Numbered from the stretch's first letter, positions 17,609-26,221 are shown. The stretch is DNA of 64,000 nucleotides from DASXAI01 sp963798445 (GCA_963798445.1 CAWCTH010000002.1:310001-374000), one strand, 5' to 3'. The notes: generated from the letters alone by a model not told the origin. Program-made: numbers and translations.

Positions 17609-17733
17609 TTCAGTGTCCGCTCACGCTGCGTGGGCGCCCAGCTGCGAACAGACGGAATCGGCCTACGCTGAACGCAGTAGAACTTCCGCTGAGCTGGTGG
17701 TTTCCGTCACGGCCTCGCGGTCAGCCGGTCGGG

Positions 17734-18352
17734 TCAGGTTTTCCGGGCCCGGCCTTCGAAGGTGTAGACGAAGGGCTTCGGGGCGCCGCCGGCGTAGTAC
17801 GTGTCGAGCTGCTCGATGGCGAAACCGGCGCCCATGATGGCCTCGTCGATGCGCCGGTTGAGATGACAGCCGCCGGCGATGGGCCGTTCCAGCGGATCCA
17901 ACCGCTCCTGCCACCGGGCCACGCCGGCATCGGGTGCGTGCCCATGCTCCACGAAGCAGAACACCCCCGCCGGCCTGAGCACCCGCCGCACCTCACCCAG
18001 GGCGGCGTCGAGGTCGGGGATGGTGCAGAGGGTCCAGGTCGACAGGACGGCGTCGACCGACTCGGACGGCAGGTCGAGGCGCTCCCCCGTCAGCCCGGAC
18101 GGCACCACGGCGACGGGGCACAGGGCGATCCTCGGGCGCGGCGAGGCGCATCGCCACGTCGGACGGCTCGATGGCATAGATCTTGGTCACCTCGGGCGGG
18201 TAATGAGCGAGATTGAGGCCGGACCCGAAACCGATCTCGACCACCTCGCCACGGAGCCCGCCGCAGACTCGAGCGCGAATCGCCCGCTCGAGCTTCGTGT
18301 CCATTGCCTTGTTCAGCAGACGAGGCAACACCTGCTCGCGGTAGACGACCAT
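17734..18352 (-). CDS. Class I SAM-dependent methyltransferase, one frameshift
   Basis: About 205 residues once corrected. The N-terminal half reads MVVYREQVLPRLLNKAMDTK, then the SAM-binding motif I VVEIGFGSGLNLAHYP and acidic loop YAIEPS. A one-base insertion near 18135 moves the frame, and the rest (LDLPSESVDAVLSTWTLCTIPD, EVRRVLRPAGVFCFVEHG, FEGRARKT) is in the next frame. ATG 18352 has GGAGGA 7 nt upstream. The family resembles small UbiE/Mettl7-like methyltransferases. Substrate unknown. Divergent from enoyl-CoA hydratase. Confidence 0.85.
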
Positions 18353-18421
18353 GTCATCTCCTCCGATGCCGCCACGCCGCCATCGCGGCCGGCGCAGTAC
18401 GACTGATTGTGCACCCGGGTC

Positions 18422-18433
18422 TATGGTTCGCGC
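18422..18433 (+). promoter_or_regulatory. -10 box for a leaderless transcript
   Basis: TATGGT at 18422-18427 ends 6 nt before the ATG of the enoyl-CoA hydratase gene, and no ribosome-binding site is present. Transcription would start at or next to the start codon. Confidence 0.5.
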
Positions 18434-19243
18434 ATGGCAGATGACGTCCTCTACGCCCTCGAAGACGGCGGTGTCGCCGTCCTCACGCTCAACCGTCCGG
18501 AACGCCTGAACGCGTGGACGGGCGACCTCGAACGGCAGTTCTTCGACTACGTCGATCAGTGCGCCGAGGACCCGGACGTCAAGGTCATCGTGGTGACCGG
18601 CGCGGGTCGGGGATTCTGCGCCGGGGCCGACATGGACATGCTGCAGGGAATCGGCGAACGCGGTGGGCAACCGCGTGAGGCGGGGCCGCGCCGGCGCCCG
18701 TTCCACCTCCTCACGGTGCCGAAGCCCGTCATCGCCGCCATCAACGGCGCGTGTGCCGGCATCGGCATGGTGCAGGCGTTGATGACGGACATCCGGTTCG
18801 CGTCGAAGGGCGCCAAGTTCACGACCGCCTTCGCCCGCCGGGGCCTCATCGCCGAGCACGGCCTGAGCTGGGTGATGCCCAAGCTGATCGGGCCGGCACG
18901 CGCCCTCGACGTGATGATGTCGGCACGGGTGTTCCTGGCCGAGGAAGCCGCCGAGATGGGTTTGGTCAACGCCGTGGTCGAGCCGGGCGAGTTGATGAAC
19001 CACACGCTGGCCTACGCCCGGGACATGGCCGTGAACTGCTCGCCCGCGTCGATGGCGGCGATCAAGCGAGAGGTCTGGACGCAGCTCGTGGCGCTGTCGG
19101 TCGAGGACGCCACCGCGCTGTCGGACGTGGACATGGTGCAGTCGCTCGCCGCCTCCGACTTCAAAGAAGGCGTCGCCAGCTTCCTCGAGCGACGTCCCCC
19201 GAACTTCGCGCCGCTCCAGCGGGGCTGGGCCACCGGCGACTGA
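18434..19243 (+). CDS. Enoyl-CoA hydratase/isomerase family protein
   Basis: 269-residue crotonase-fold protein. The oxyanion-hole segments are VTGAGRGFCAGADMDML (near residue 60) and INGACAGIGMVQALMTDIRFAS (near 105-125). The glutamate region reads GLIAEHGLSWVMPKLIGPARALDVMMSARVFLAEEAAEMGLVN. ATG 18434 was chosen over an upstream in-frame start because the crotonase fold begins directly (MADDVLYALEDGGVAVLTLN). Likely acts on acyl-CoA in fatty acid or xenobiotic breakdown. Specificity cannot be read. Confidence 0.9.
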   Translation: MADDVLYALEDGGVAVLTLNRPERLNAWTGDLERQFFDYVDQCAEDPDVKVIVVTGAGRGFCAGADMDMLQGIGERGGQPREAGPRRRPFHLLTVPKPVIAAINGACAGIGMVQALMTDIRFASKGAKFTTAFARRGLIAEHGLSWVMPKLIGPARALDVMMSARVFLAEEAAEMGLVNAVVEPGELMNHTLAYARDMAVNCSPASMAAIKREVWTQLVALSVEDATALSDVDMVQSLAASDFKEGVASFLERRPPNFAPLQRGWATGD

Positions 19244-19375
19244 TCGCCACTGGGTCGCTTCCTCCTCGGTACCGATCAGGGCCGCAGCGGCAACAGTCCA
19301 TCCGTCCCAGCCTCTCCACCCGTTCGCGGCGGGTTCGTTGCGCCAACACTGGTTGGCGCCCGATGATGGGAAGCC

Positions 19376-19936
19376 GTGCTCGAGACACCGCGACTGCTCC
19401 TGCGGCCGTGGCAAGAGGGCGACCTCGCGCCGTTCGCCGCGTTGAATGCCGATCCGGTCGTGATGGAGTACTTCGTGAAAACCCTCACGCGGGAGGAGAG
19501 CGATGCGCTGGCGGCGCGGATCCAGGCGGCGATCGATGGGCTCGGATACGGCTTGTGGGCGCTCGAGTTGCGCGAGACCGGCGAGTTCCTGGGGTTCACC
19601 GGACTCGCCGAGCAGACGTTCTCGGCGCACTTCACGCCGGCGGTAGAGGTGGGCTGGCGGTTGGCCAGTTCGGCGTGGGGCCACGGGTACGCCTCGGAGG
19701 CCGCTCGTGCGGCATTGACCGACGGTTTCACGCGCGCCGGTCTGGATGAGATCGTGTCGATGACGGCGGCGACGAACGTGCGCTCGCAGCGCGTCATGCA
19801 ACGCCTGGGCATGACCCATGATCCCGACGACGACTTCGATCACCCGAACGTCCCCGCCGGGAACCCGCTGCGCGCCCACATCCTCTACCGCATCCGGCGC
19901 CGGGACTTCCTGGCCATCACCGTCGACGGCGGCTGA
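19376..19936 (+). CDS. GNAT family N-acetyltransferase (RimJ/RimL-like)
   Basis: 186-residue GNAT protein. It opens with LETPRLLLRPWQEGDLAPFAALN, has a middle VEVGWRLASSAWGHGYASEAARAALTDGF with the acetyl-CoA-binding R/Q-x-x-G-x-G/A pattern, and ends TNVRSQRVMQRLGM. GTG start at 19376. Acetylates an amino group on an unknown substrate. Isolated gene. Confidence 0.88.
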   Translation: MLETPRLLLRPWQEGDLAPFAALNADPVVMEYFVKTLTREESDALAARIQAAIDGLGYGLWALELRETGEFLGFTGLAEQTFSAHFTPAVEVGWRLASSAWGHGYASEAARAALTDGFTRAGLDEIVSMTAATNVRSQRVMQRLGMTHDPDDDFDHPNVPAGNPLRAHILYRIRRRDFLAITVDGG

Positions 19937-19993
19937 ATCGGCGCCGCGTTCGCGCCCGATGCCGCGGATACGCTGGCCGGTCGCGGCCGTGCC

Positions 19994-20007
19994 TACACTC
20001 CGCGCCC
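19994..20007 (+). promoter_or_regulatory. -10 box for a leaderless MaoC transcript
   Basis: TACACT at 19994-19999 is followed by 8 nt and then the ATG of the dehydratase gene, with no ribosome-binding site. This spacing places the transcript start on the start codon. Confidence 0.5.
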
Positions 20008-20505
20008 ATGGCTGCTGCTCCCCTCGTCCCGCCCGAAACCATCGCGATGGTGGGCCAGCCGCTCGGGCCACCGGTGTCGGCGGTGGTGACTCGACGCGAA
20101 TCGCAGCGCTACGCCCGAGCCGTCGGCGATCTGTCGCCGATCTACTTCGACGAGGACGCCGCCCGCGCCGCCGGCTACGCCGGCCTGGTTGCGCCGCCGA
20201 CGTTCGTGGGCCACGCCGTCGTGGAGGGAGGCACCCTCGACGACTTGCGCCAGGACGGCCTGTGGCTCGATCGTGGGCCGAAGGTACGACTCGGGGTGTC
20301 GCGCAGCATGTTCGGCGGCGAGGAGTGGGAGTTCCGGCTGCCGGTCCTGGTCGGTGACACCGTCACCGCCCAACGCCGGCTCGGCGCCGTCGAGGAGAAG
20401 GACGGGCGGTCCGGGCCGTTCGTGCTGCTCCACTACGAAACCACGTTCACGAACCAGCACGACGACATCGTGGCCGTGTCCCGACTGGTCGGCATCGCCC
20501 GATGA
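20008..20505 (+). CDS. FAS1-like/MaoC N-type dehydratase subunit
   Basis: 165-residue hot-dog protein that lacks a catalytic hydratase motif but has the partner-subunit pattern YARAVGDLSPIYFDEDAARAAGYAGLVAPPTF. Such subunits pair with a catalytic MaoC subunit to hydrate or dehydrate acyl-thioesters, as in HadA/HadB-type dehydratases. ATG 20008. It overlaps the next gene by ATGA (20502-20505), which supports a heterodimer made in equal amounts. Confidence 0.85.
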   Translation: MAAAPLVPPETIAMVGQPLGPPVSAVVTRRESQRYARAVGDLSPIYFDEDAARAAGYAGLVAPPTFVGHAVVEGGTLDDLRQDGLWLDRGPKVRLGVSRSMFGGEEWEFRLPVLVGDTVTAQRRLGAVEEKDGRSGPFVLLHYETTFTNQHDDIVAVSRLVGIAR

Positions 20506-20918
20506 GCGCCCAACGGCTCACGCGCGACGTGGCCGTCGGCGAGGAGCTGGAACCGGCGATCCGCAACGCCTCACGCGCCCAGCTGTTCCTCTACAGCGCC
20601 GCGAGCCACAACCCGCACCGGATCCACTACGACCGCGACTACGCCCTCACTGAGGGCCATCCCGACATCATCGTCCACGGCCCGCTCCAAGGGGCGTGGC
20701 TCAGCCAGTACGTCACGGACTGGGCGGGCCCCCGCGGCCGCATGTTGACCCTCACGTGGCAGAACCGGCGCTCCGCCGTGCCAGAGCACGACTACATCTT
20801 CGGCGGCAAGGTGTGCGCCATCGAGGGCGACGTCGTACAGCTGGAAGTGTGGGCGGCCGACGGCGATGGCACCGTGCTGATGCCCGGCACGGCAACGGTC
20901 CGGCTGCCCCGAGACTGA
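20502..20918 (+). CDS. MaoC-like dehydratase, catalytic-type subunit
   Basis: 138-residue single hot-dog MaoC protein with FLYSAASHNPHRIHYDRDYA, the hydratase-2-like active-site segment in which NPHRIHYD is typical. GHPDIIVHGPLQGAWLSQYV follows. It is coupled to the N-type subunit by a 4-nt overlap. The usual aspartate of the motif is replaced by the SHN arrangement seen in the mesaconyl-CoA-hydratase-like branch. Thioester substrate unknown. Confidence 0.85.
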   Translation: MSAQRLTRDVAVGEELEPAIRNASRAQLFLYSAASHNPHRIHYDRDYALTEGHPDIIVHGPLQGAWLSQYVTDWAGPRGRMLTLTWQNRRSAVPEHDYIFGGKVCAIEGDVVQLEVWAADGDGTVLMPGTATVRLPRD

Positions 20919-20950
20919 CCGGGGGAATGGCCGATTGCTGAAGGCGGCGA

Positions 20951-21427
20951 TCAGCCTTCCTTGTGGGTGGCGCCGTCGTAGGTGAAGTGGACGCCGGCAT
21001 CGAGTGAGCCGTCGGCTCTTTGCGCCTTGTACTCCAGGTCGACCTTGGCGAACCGGAGGCTCGTCGCATCCTCCAAGCCGTCGGCGCTCGCCGCCGCCTG
21101 CACCGACGTCACCATCACGCCGGACAACTTGACGATCAGGAACTCCTGCTGGCCTTTGCCCGACTTCCGCTCGACGAGCGTGGCCTCTGGGATGTGCTGG
21201 CCGGTGGTGCAGGCCAGCATCAGGAGGGGCGATGCCTTGTCGAAGTGGTGCGTGAAACTGAGGTCGCTGACGTGGGCCCGGCCGGCGCCGGAGCCGGTGC
21301 CGCCGGCCATCGAACCGCTATGGCTCACCCCCCAGCTCCACGACGACACCTCGATCTCGTCCTTGTGCCTGTCGTCGGTGGACTCGCCCTTGATGTCACC
21401 GATCTTGAGGAAGATCTCCGTCGCCAT
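20951..21427 (-). CDS. hcp: Hcp family protein (type VI secretion tube-like), orphan
   Basis: 158 residues of the Hcp1/DUF796 beta-barrel: MATEIFLKIGDIKGEST, DEIEVSSWSWGVSHSGSM, SDLSFTHHFDKASPLLMLACTTGQHIPEATLVERK, VKLSGVMVTSVQAA. Hcp forms hexameric rings in type VI secretion. No other T6SS or contractile-tail gene is near, and actinobacteria lack a canonical T6SS, so its role here is open. ATG 21427. Convergent with the MaoC pair. Confidence 0.88.
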   Translation of the reverse strand: MATEIFLKIGDIKGESTDDRHKDEIEVSSWSWGVSHSGSMAGGTGSGAGRAHVSDLSFTHHFDKASPLLMLACTTGQHIPEATLVERKSGKGQQEFLIVKLSGVMVTSVQAAASADGLEDATSLRFAKVDLEYKAQRADGSLDAGVHFTYDGATHKEG

Positions 21428-21508
21428 GCATCCCTCCGGGCTTGCGGTCCGGGGACCGATTCGCTTGCCGATGTCTACTACGAGGACTGCCGGCGCCGTT
21501 TCGAGGGG

Positions 21509-22042
21509 TCAGGCGTCTGCTGGAGGGCGGATGAACTGGGCGTCGAGGGTCAGCTTGACCTGGTCGCTCAGGAGCGGAACGCCGTAGCTCACACCAAACG
21601 CAGTCCGGCTGATCGAACCCGACGCCTCGAAGCCGAAATGCGTGGATTGATCCATGGGGAAGGTCTCGGAGCCGTTGTACACGGCGTTGAACGTCACGGA
21701 GTGGGTGATCTTCTTGATGGTGAGGTCGCCGGTCATCGTGTACCCGCCCGCCGCGTCGACGATCGACGTCGAACGGAAGGTCATCTGGGGGTGATTCACG
21801 ACGTCGAACCAATCCTCGCCGTACATGTGTTCATCACGATCACGATTCCCGCTGTTGATCGATGCCATCTCAGCCTCGATCGCCACGACGGTGCTGGCGA
21901 GGTCGTCGCCGACATACAGCGCACCGCCGTAGCGGTCGAACGTGCCACGGATGACCGAGATCCCAAGGTGACGCACCGAGAAGCCGAGCTGTGAGTGCGC
22001 AGTGTCGATGCCGTAGGTACCGGGCGCGATGGGCAGAGCCAT
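21509..22042 (-). CDS. YceI family protein, second copy
   Basis: 177 residues: GTYGIDTAHSQLGFSVRHLGISVIRGTF, INSGNRDRDEHMYGEDWFDVVNHPQMTFRS, TIKKITHSVTFN, SRTAFGVSYG. Shares the fold with the gene at 13700 but only moderate identity. No signal peptide. ATG 22042. It lies in a minus-strand run with the CMD gene, 52 bp downstream of that gene's stop. Confidence 0.9.
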   Translation of the reverse strand: MALPIAPGTYGIDTAHSQLGFSVRHLGISVIRGTFDRYGGALYVGDDLASTVVAIEAEMASINSGNRDRDEHMYGEDWFDVVNHPQMTFRSTSIVDAAGGYTMTGDLTIKKITHSVTFNAVYNGSETFPMDQSTHFGFEASGSISRTAFGVSYGVPLLSDQVKLTLDAQFIRPPADA

Positions 22043-22094
22043 GGACGGGATTCCTACGCTGTTCGGGCTGCTGACGCAACCGCCGGTTCGTGCG

Positions 22095-22748
22095 CTAGGT
22101 GCGGTCGGGCTCGGCCCGCATCGAGATGGTGCCCATGACGTCCTCGTCGGCGCCGCCGGGAGCGGCGATCTCGACGATCCGCTCGTCCACGTCGTCGTAC
22201 TCGAGCCGCAGCGCCCGACACATCGTGGCGTGCAGGAGGTAGGTGGTCACCGCGTAGGTGAGCTCGATCACCGCGACCTCGCTCAACGCCTCCGTCAAGG
22301 CGGCGAAGGTGGCGTCTTGCACTCGGCCCTGTCCGAGCACGATCTCGTCGGCGTAGGCCAGCACCGCTCGCTCCAGCGGCGACCAGACGTCGGCCACGGT
22401 CCACGCCGGGATGGCCGCCAGTTGCTCCTCGCTCACGCCGGCGCGCCGAGCCGCCTTGCAGTGCTGGCTGAACACGAACTGGCTGCCGGCGGCGAACCCG
22501 GTACGGGTGAGGGCGAGCTCACGGAGGTCGGCCGGAAGCTCACGATCAGCGCTGGAGAACAGCGCGAAGCCGGCGACCATGTGATCGAGCAGGTCGGGGG
22601 CCTGGGCGAAGACCGTCCACCAGTTCCCCGGGGTGCCGGTCGCCGTCCCCGGTTCGGCCACCGGGTCGCGATCGCCGAACAGTCGCTCGTAGACTGGCAG
22701 CACACGGTCGGACGCTTCTTGACGGGGGATCTGTCGAGTTCGTGTCAT
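22095..22748 (-). CDS. Carboxymuconolactone decarboxylase family protein
   Basis: 217-residue CMD/AhpD-like protein. It is helical, with the core FVFSQHCKAARRAGVSEEQLAAI (about 100-125) carrying the conserved cysteine, and LERAVLAYADEIV, FAALTEALSEVAVIELTYAVTTYLLHATMCRAL. ATG 22748. Probably a peroxidase or decarboxylase. Only one cysteine of the usual CxxC pair is present in the core, so an AhpD-type disulfide mechanism is doubtful. Divergent from the VOC gene by 48 bp. Confidence 0.85.
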   Translation of the reverse strand: MTRTRQIPRQEASDRVLPVYERLFGDRDPVAEPGTATGTPGNWWTVFAQAPDLLDHMVAGFALFSSADRELPADLRELALTRTGFAAGSQFVFSQHCKAARRAGVSEEQLAAIPAWTVADVWSPLERAVLAYADEIVLGQGRVQDATFAALTEALSEVAVIELTYAVTTYLLHATMCRALRLEYDDVDERIVEIAAPGGADEDVMGTISMRAEPDRT

Positions 22749-22796
22749 TGGGCGTACCGTAGATGCATCCGCTTCAGCGACTCCGGAGGACGGGCC

Positions 22797-23357
22797 ATGG
22801 GGAGCAACACCGAGTTCGAGTTCAAGGGCATCAACCACCTGGCGTTGGTGTGCAGCGACATGGCCCAGACGGTCGACTTCTACACGAACGTGCTCGGCAT
22901 GCCGCTCATCAAGACGTTGGAGATCCCAGGCGGCGGCCAGCACTTCTTCTTCGACATCGGCAATGGCGATTCGCTGGCGTTCTTCTGGTTCGCGGATGCT
23001 CCCGCGGCCGCACCGGGCATCGCCTCCGCCGCCCACCTGCCCGGCAGCGGCAGCATCGTCTCGGCGCACGGCTCCATGAACCACGTCGCCTTCGACGTGC
23101 CGGTCGACAAGTTCGACGACTACGTGCAACGGCTGAAGGACAAGGGCGTCGCCGTGAGCCGGGTCGTGAACCACGACGACAGCGAGTCGACGGTGGCCAC
23201 GGAGATGCACGACGGGGTGTTCGTGCGCTCGGTGTACTTCCGCGGCCCCGACGGCGTCCTGCTCGAGTTCGCCTGCTGGACCAAGCAGTTCGGTCCGCAG
23301 GACATCGCCCATGCGCCGGCCAACGCCAAGGGCGAGCGCGTCCAGCTCGTCAGCTGA
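22797..23357 (+). CDS. VOC family dioxygenase-like protein
   Basis: 186 residues with two beta-alpha-beta-beta-beta modules: INHLALVCSDMAQTVDFYTNVLGMPLI and MNHVAFDVPVDKFDDYVQRLKDKGVAV, ending VYFRGPDGVLLEFACW. The metal-ligand pattern H...H...E is present (H19-like, H93-like, E in LLEF). ATG 22797 with GGAGGA 7 nt upstream. Resembles extradiol-dioxygenase-like VOC proteins. Substrate unknown. Ends 4 bp before the convergent DUF899 gene. Confidence 0.87.
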   Translation: MGSNTEFEFKGINHLALVCSDMAQTVDFYTNVLGMPLIKTLEIPGGGQHFFFDIGNGDSLAFFWFADAPAAAPGIASAAHLPGSGSIVSAHGSMNHVAFDVPVDKFDDYVQRLKDKGVAVSRVVNHDDSESTVATEMHDGVFVRSVYFRGPDGVLLEFACWTKQFGPQDIAHAPANAKGERVQLVS

Positions 23358-23361
23358 AGGT

Positions 23362-24063
23362 TCAGCCCGGCTCGGCGTAGTGGGCGAACGCCTGCGGCGG
23401 GGCCCAGCGGCTGTAGGTAGGTGACTGGGGCCAGCCTTCGGGCGAGTCCTGCCACTCCTCCTGGCGCCCGTAGGGCAGCAGGTCGATCAGGGGGAAGCTG
23501 TGGCTGAGCTGCTCGGTGCCACGGCCTTGGGTGTTGTACGTCCGGTACACGGTGTCGCCGACGCGCAGGAACACGTTCACCTGGAAGCCACCGCCTGGAG
23601 GGGCACCCATGTCCGCGCCGAACGGGCTGTTGGCCGTGGAGTACCAGGTCATCTTGTTGCCGACCTTCGCCTTGTAGGCAAGCGCCTCGTCGATCGGGCC
23701 CTGGGTGACGATGACGAAGCGGGCGTCGTAACCGTCGAGGAACTCCAGCCGGGTGAACTGGCTGGTGAACCCCGTGCAGCCCCCGCACTGCCATTCTTCG
23801 CCGGGGAACCACATGTGGCTGTAGACGATCAGCTGCGGCTTGCCCTCGAACACGTCGACGAGCCGGACCGGGCCGTCGACCCCCTCGAGGATGTAGTCCG
23901 GAAGCTCCACCATCGGGAGCCGGCGGCGAGCGGCGGCGATGGCGTCGAGCTCACGAGTGGCGGCCTTCTCCCGCACTCGCAGCTCGGCCAGGGCCGCCTC
24001 CCAGGTCGGCTGGTCCACGATGGGAGGAACGGCGACCTCTTCGGCGTTGGACGGTGTCGACAT
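23362..24063 (-). CDS. DUF899 family thioredoxin-like protein
   Basis: 233 residues. After a helical N-terminus comes a thioredoxin-fold region with a CxxC: FPGEEWQCGGCTGFTSQFTRLEFL (near residue 95). FVIVTQGPIDEALAYKAKVGNKMTWYS and GFQVNVFLRVGDTVYRTYNTQGRG, diagnostic for DUF899, follow. Function unknown, probably redox. ATG 24063. The 267 bp upstream, up to the SDR gene, hold nothing convincing. Confidence 0.88.
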   Translation of the reverse strand: MSTPSNAEEVAVPPIVDQPTWEAALAELRVREKAATRELDAIAAARRRLPMVELPDYILEGVDGPVRLVDVFEGKPQLIVYSHMWFPGEEWQCGGCTGFTSQFTRLEFLDGYDARFVIVTQGPIDEALAYKAKVGNKMTWYSTANSPFGADMGAPPGGGFQVNVFLRVGDTVYRTYNTQGRGTEQLSHSFPLIDLLPYGRQEEWQDSPEGWPQSPTYSRWAPPQAFAHYAEPG

Positions 24064-24330
24064 CAGCTGCTCCTCTCGATGGACGGGACCGCGGTCCCCT
24101 CAGCCAGACAAGACGGTCGCCATGGCGCGAACTCATCGGTCGTGGCGCACACATCAGCGTCGTCGGGCGTCCGGTGCGTCCACCGGTCGGGTCAGCACGG
24201 TCCCGTCGCACGTACCGGTGCCGCACGCGGCGCAACAGAGTCCCAACGGGCCGTCGTGCCTTTACGACCGAAGAGATGTTGACACCCGATGCACGAGACC
24301 CAGGCGCCGAGCCTGCACGTCGGCGTGGTG

Positions 24331-25071
24331 CTACCACGGGAGTGGTTGGCCGTCACGCGTGAAGGTGCCGTTGTCGCCGGCGAGGACGGCGGTGAGGATG
24401 CTGCGGGCGCCGTCGCTGACCGGTCGGGCGCCCATGGTCTCCATGCCGGGTGCGGTCGCGGTGAGGCCCGGGTCGGCGGCGACGGCGGTTAGCCCGTCTG
24501 CTGCCAGTTCGACGGCCAGTTTCACCGTGAGCGCGTGGAGCGCCGCCTTGGACACCGCGTAGCTGACCGCTGCTGGGTGGGCGGACAGGCCGAACGCCGT
24601 GTCGCCATGCGAGCCACCGCCCGAGCCGACGTTGACGATGCGCCCCGAGGGCGCTCGGCGCAGGGCGGGCAGGAAGGCTTGGATGGTGCGCCACGTGCCG
24701 AACAGGTTCGTCTCGATCACCGCACGGGACAGCACCAGATCGGCGGCCGACGGCGTCTCGGTCCAGCCGGCGAAGCGGGCTGCATTGTTCACGAGGACAT
24801 CGAGGGGCCGCTCGCCGAACGCCTCCGCGGCGTCGTTGATCGAGGTGGGGTCGTCGAGATCGAGCTGCACGCCGCGTGCGGCTCGTCCGGCCGCTCGGAT
24901 CGACTCGGCATGACGTGTGGCGGCGTCGAGGTCGCGCGCGGCCACCCACACCTCGTAGCCGTCCTGGGCGAGTTGCCAGGCGAGTTCGGCGCCGATGCCG
25001 CGGGCGGCGCCGATGCCGCGGGCGGCGCCGGTGATGAGCACGGTAGGCGGGCATCGGTCGGTGACTGCCAT
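24331..25071 (-). CDS. SDR family oxidoreductase with a duplicated glycine loop
   Basis: 246-residue short-chain dehydrogenase. The NAD(P)-binding loop should read TGAARGIGAEL but reads TGAARGIGAARGIGAEL because of an 18-bp tandem duplication (24988-25023). Other motifs are normal: LVNNAARF (NNAG-like), S in IVNVGSGGGSHG, and catalytic YAVSK. The extra six residues in the cofactor loop may weaken binding or be an assembly artefact. ATG 25071. Divergent from a TetR gene with paired operators between, so it is probably repressed by it. Confidence 0.88.
   Translation of the reverse strand: MAVTDRCPPTVLITGAARGIGAARGIGAELAWQLAQDGYEVWVAARDLDAATRHAESIRAAGRAARGVQLDLDDPTSINDAAEAFGERPLDVLVNNAARFAGWTETPSAADLVLSRAVIETNLFGTWRTIQAFLPALRRAPSGRIVNVGSGGGSHGDTAFGLSAHPAAVSYAVSKAALHALTVKLAVELAADGLTAVAADPGLTATAPGMETMGARPVSDGARSILTAVLAGDNGTFTRDGQPLPW
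24988..25029. repeat. 18-bp tandem repeat inside the SDR gene
   Basis: Unit ggcgccgatgccgcgggc repeats exactly at 24988-25005 and 25006-25023, followed by a 6-bp partial copy. It is in frame and adds ARGIGA once to the Rossmann loop. Confidence 0.85.
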
Positions 25072-25088
25072 GGGAACCTCCAGTGGTA

Positions 25089-25135
25089 CGAGACGGTCCG
25101 TCTCGTTCAGAGTCTTGACGATACGGTGCGTCTCG
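25089..25135. promoter_or_regulatory. Paired TetR-type operators and divergent promoters
   Basis: Operator 1, CGAGACGGTCCGTCTCG (25089-25105), is a perfect palindrome around one central base. Operator 2, CGATACGGTGCGTCTCG (25119-25135), differs at two places. They are 30 bp apart. TTGACG -35-like boxes sit on both strands here (25115-25120 plus; 25139-25134 minus), so a bound repressor would block both the SDR and tetR promoters. Confidence 0.7.
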
Positions 25136-25149
25136 TCAACACTGATGTC

Positions 25150-25770
25150 GTGACCGAGCGCCCCGCACCCGACCTGACCCGCAGGCGCGCCACCAGCCAC
25201 GCCGCCATCCTGCGGGCGACCGTCGAGGTGCTCGAAGAGGAGGGGTACCGCAACCTCACCATCGAAGGCGTGGCGAAGCGTGCGGGCGTCGGCAAGCAGA
25301 CGATCTACCGGTGGTGGAACGGGTCGAAAGGGGCGCTCGTGCTCGAGGCCTTCACGTCGGTCGGTGACGAGCGCGTGCCCCCGCCCGACAGCGGCAATGT
25401 ACGCGACGACCTGCTGGCCATCATGCGACCCGTGTTCGCGCTCAACTCCACGCCGCGAACCGGCACGGCCCTCGCCAATCGCACCCTTATGGCTGAAGCA
25501 CAACTCGATCCTGCCTTTCACGACTCCTATGTCGCTCTCCATCGAGCATGGTGGGGCCCGATAGGCGATGTGCTCGAACGTGGCATCGCCCGTGGTGAAC
25601 TCCGCGCCGATCTCGACCTGCAGGTGTTGATCGACCTGTTGTTGGGCGCCTCCTGGTATCGGCTCCTGCTTGAACATGCGCCCCTCGACCAGTCGGCCGC
25701 CGACCGCATCGTGGACGCCGTGCTCGTCGGCGCCCTTGAACGCAACTCGCACGATCGGAGACGGCGATGA
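25150..25770 (+). CDS. TetR family transcriptional regulator
   Basis: 206 residues with a TetR helix-turn-helix: SHAAILRATVEVLEEEGYRNLTIEGVAKRAGVGKQTIYRWWNGSKGALVLEAF (first 65 residues). A C-terminal ligand domain of the TetR_C_16 kind (GTALANRTLMAEAQLDPAF, LDLQVLIDLLLGASWYRLL) follows. GTG 25150 is preferred. An in-frame GTG at 25126 lies inside operator 2. Divergent from the SDR gene and likely its repressor. Confidence 0.9.
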   Translation: MTERPAPDLTRRRATSHAAILRATVEVLEEEGYRNLTIEGVAKRAGVGKQTIYRWWNGSKGALVLEAFTSVGDERVPPPDSGNVRDDLLAIMRPVFALNSTPRTGTALANRTLMAEAQLDPAFHDSYVALHRAWWGPIGDVLERGIARGELRADLDLQVLIDLLLGASWYRLLLEHAPLDQSAADRIVDAVLVGALERNSHDRRRR

Positions 25771-26221
25771 GCGAACTCGGTTCGGCGGCGCCGTTGCCCC
25801 TCTGACGCCGGTTGTTTGAACTGGCGGTCCGCTGGGTCGCAGGCGGCAGGAGCCTCGGATGCCACCGCCGGCAGCCAGGTCGTGGTCCCGTCTGAGCGAT
25901 GGTCGGCGCTGCCGACGGCGATCGGGCGGTGTTCGGCGGGCACGGCGGGGCTCACGAGCCCAAGCGAGGCGTACCCGCGCCGGATTGTGTCACGACCGCA
26001 ATATCGATGTCGTTTCGGCAGCTGACTTTTTGGGCATTTACGAAGTCATCGGCCGCCGGCGCCGCGTACATCGGCGGCGAGGCGGTTCACCCAGCCAGTT
26101 GGAGGAGGTCGTTCGCGTGAGTGTCTGGTGGATGCATCGTGGTGATCGCGATCATCCTCGCGAGCCGTTCTCGGCTGGCTGGTGCGGTGTTGGCGTCGCG
26201 AGTGTCGGATCGGGGCGGGCA
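25771..26221. other. 450-bp intergenic region before the five-gene operon
   Basis: No open frame here has family-like features. A comparatively AT-rich patch (about 25995-26045, with AATATCGATG and GACTTTTTGGGCATTTACG) is the best candidate for a promoter of the downstream operon. No clean -35/-10 pair could be fixed. Confidence 0.45.

Noticed and set aside
20951..21427. A type VI secretion locus
   Set aside because: Only Hcp is present; no VgrG, sheath, baseplate or ATPase gene is in the window.
25816..26120. Small open frames in the gap before the PRC-barrel gene
   Set aside because: No ribosome-binding site, no recognisable domain and overlapping alternatives in other frames.
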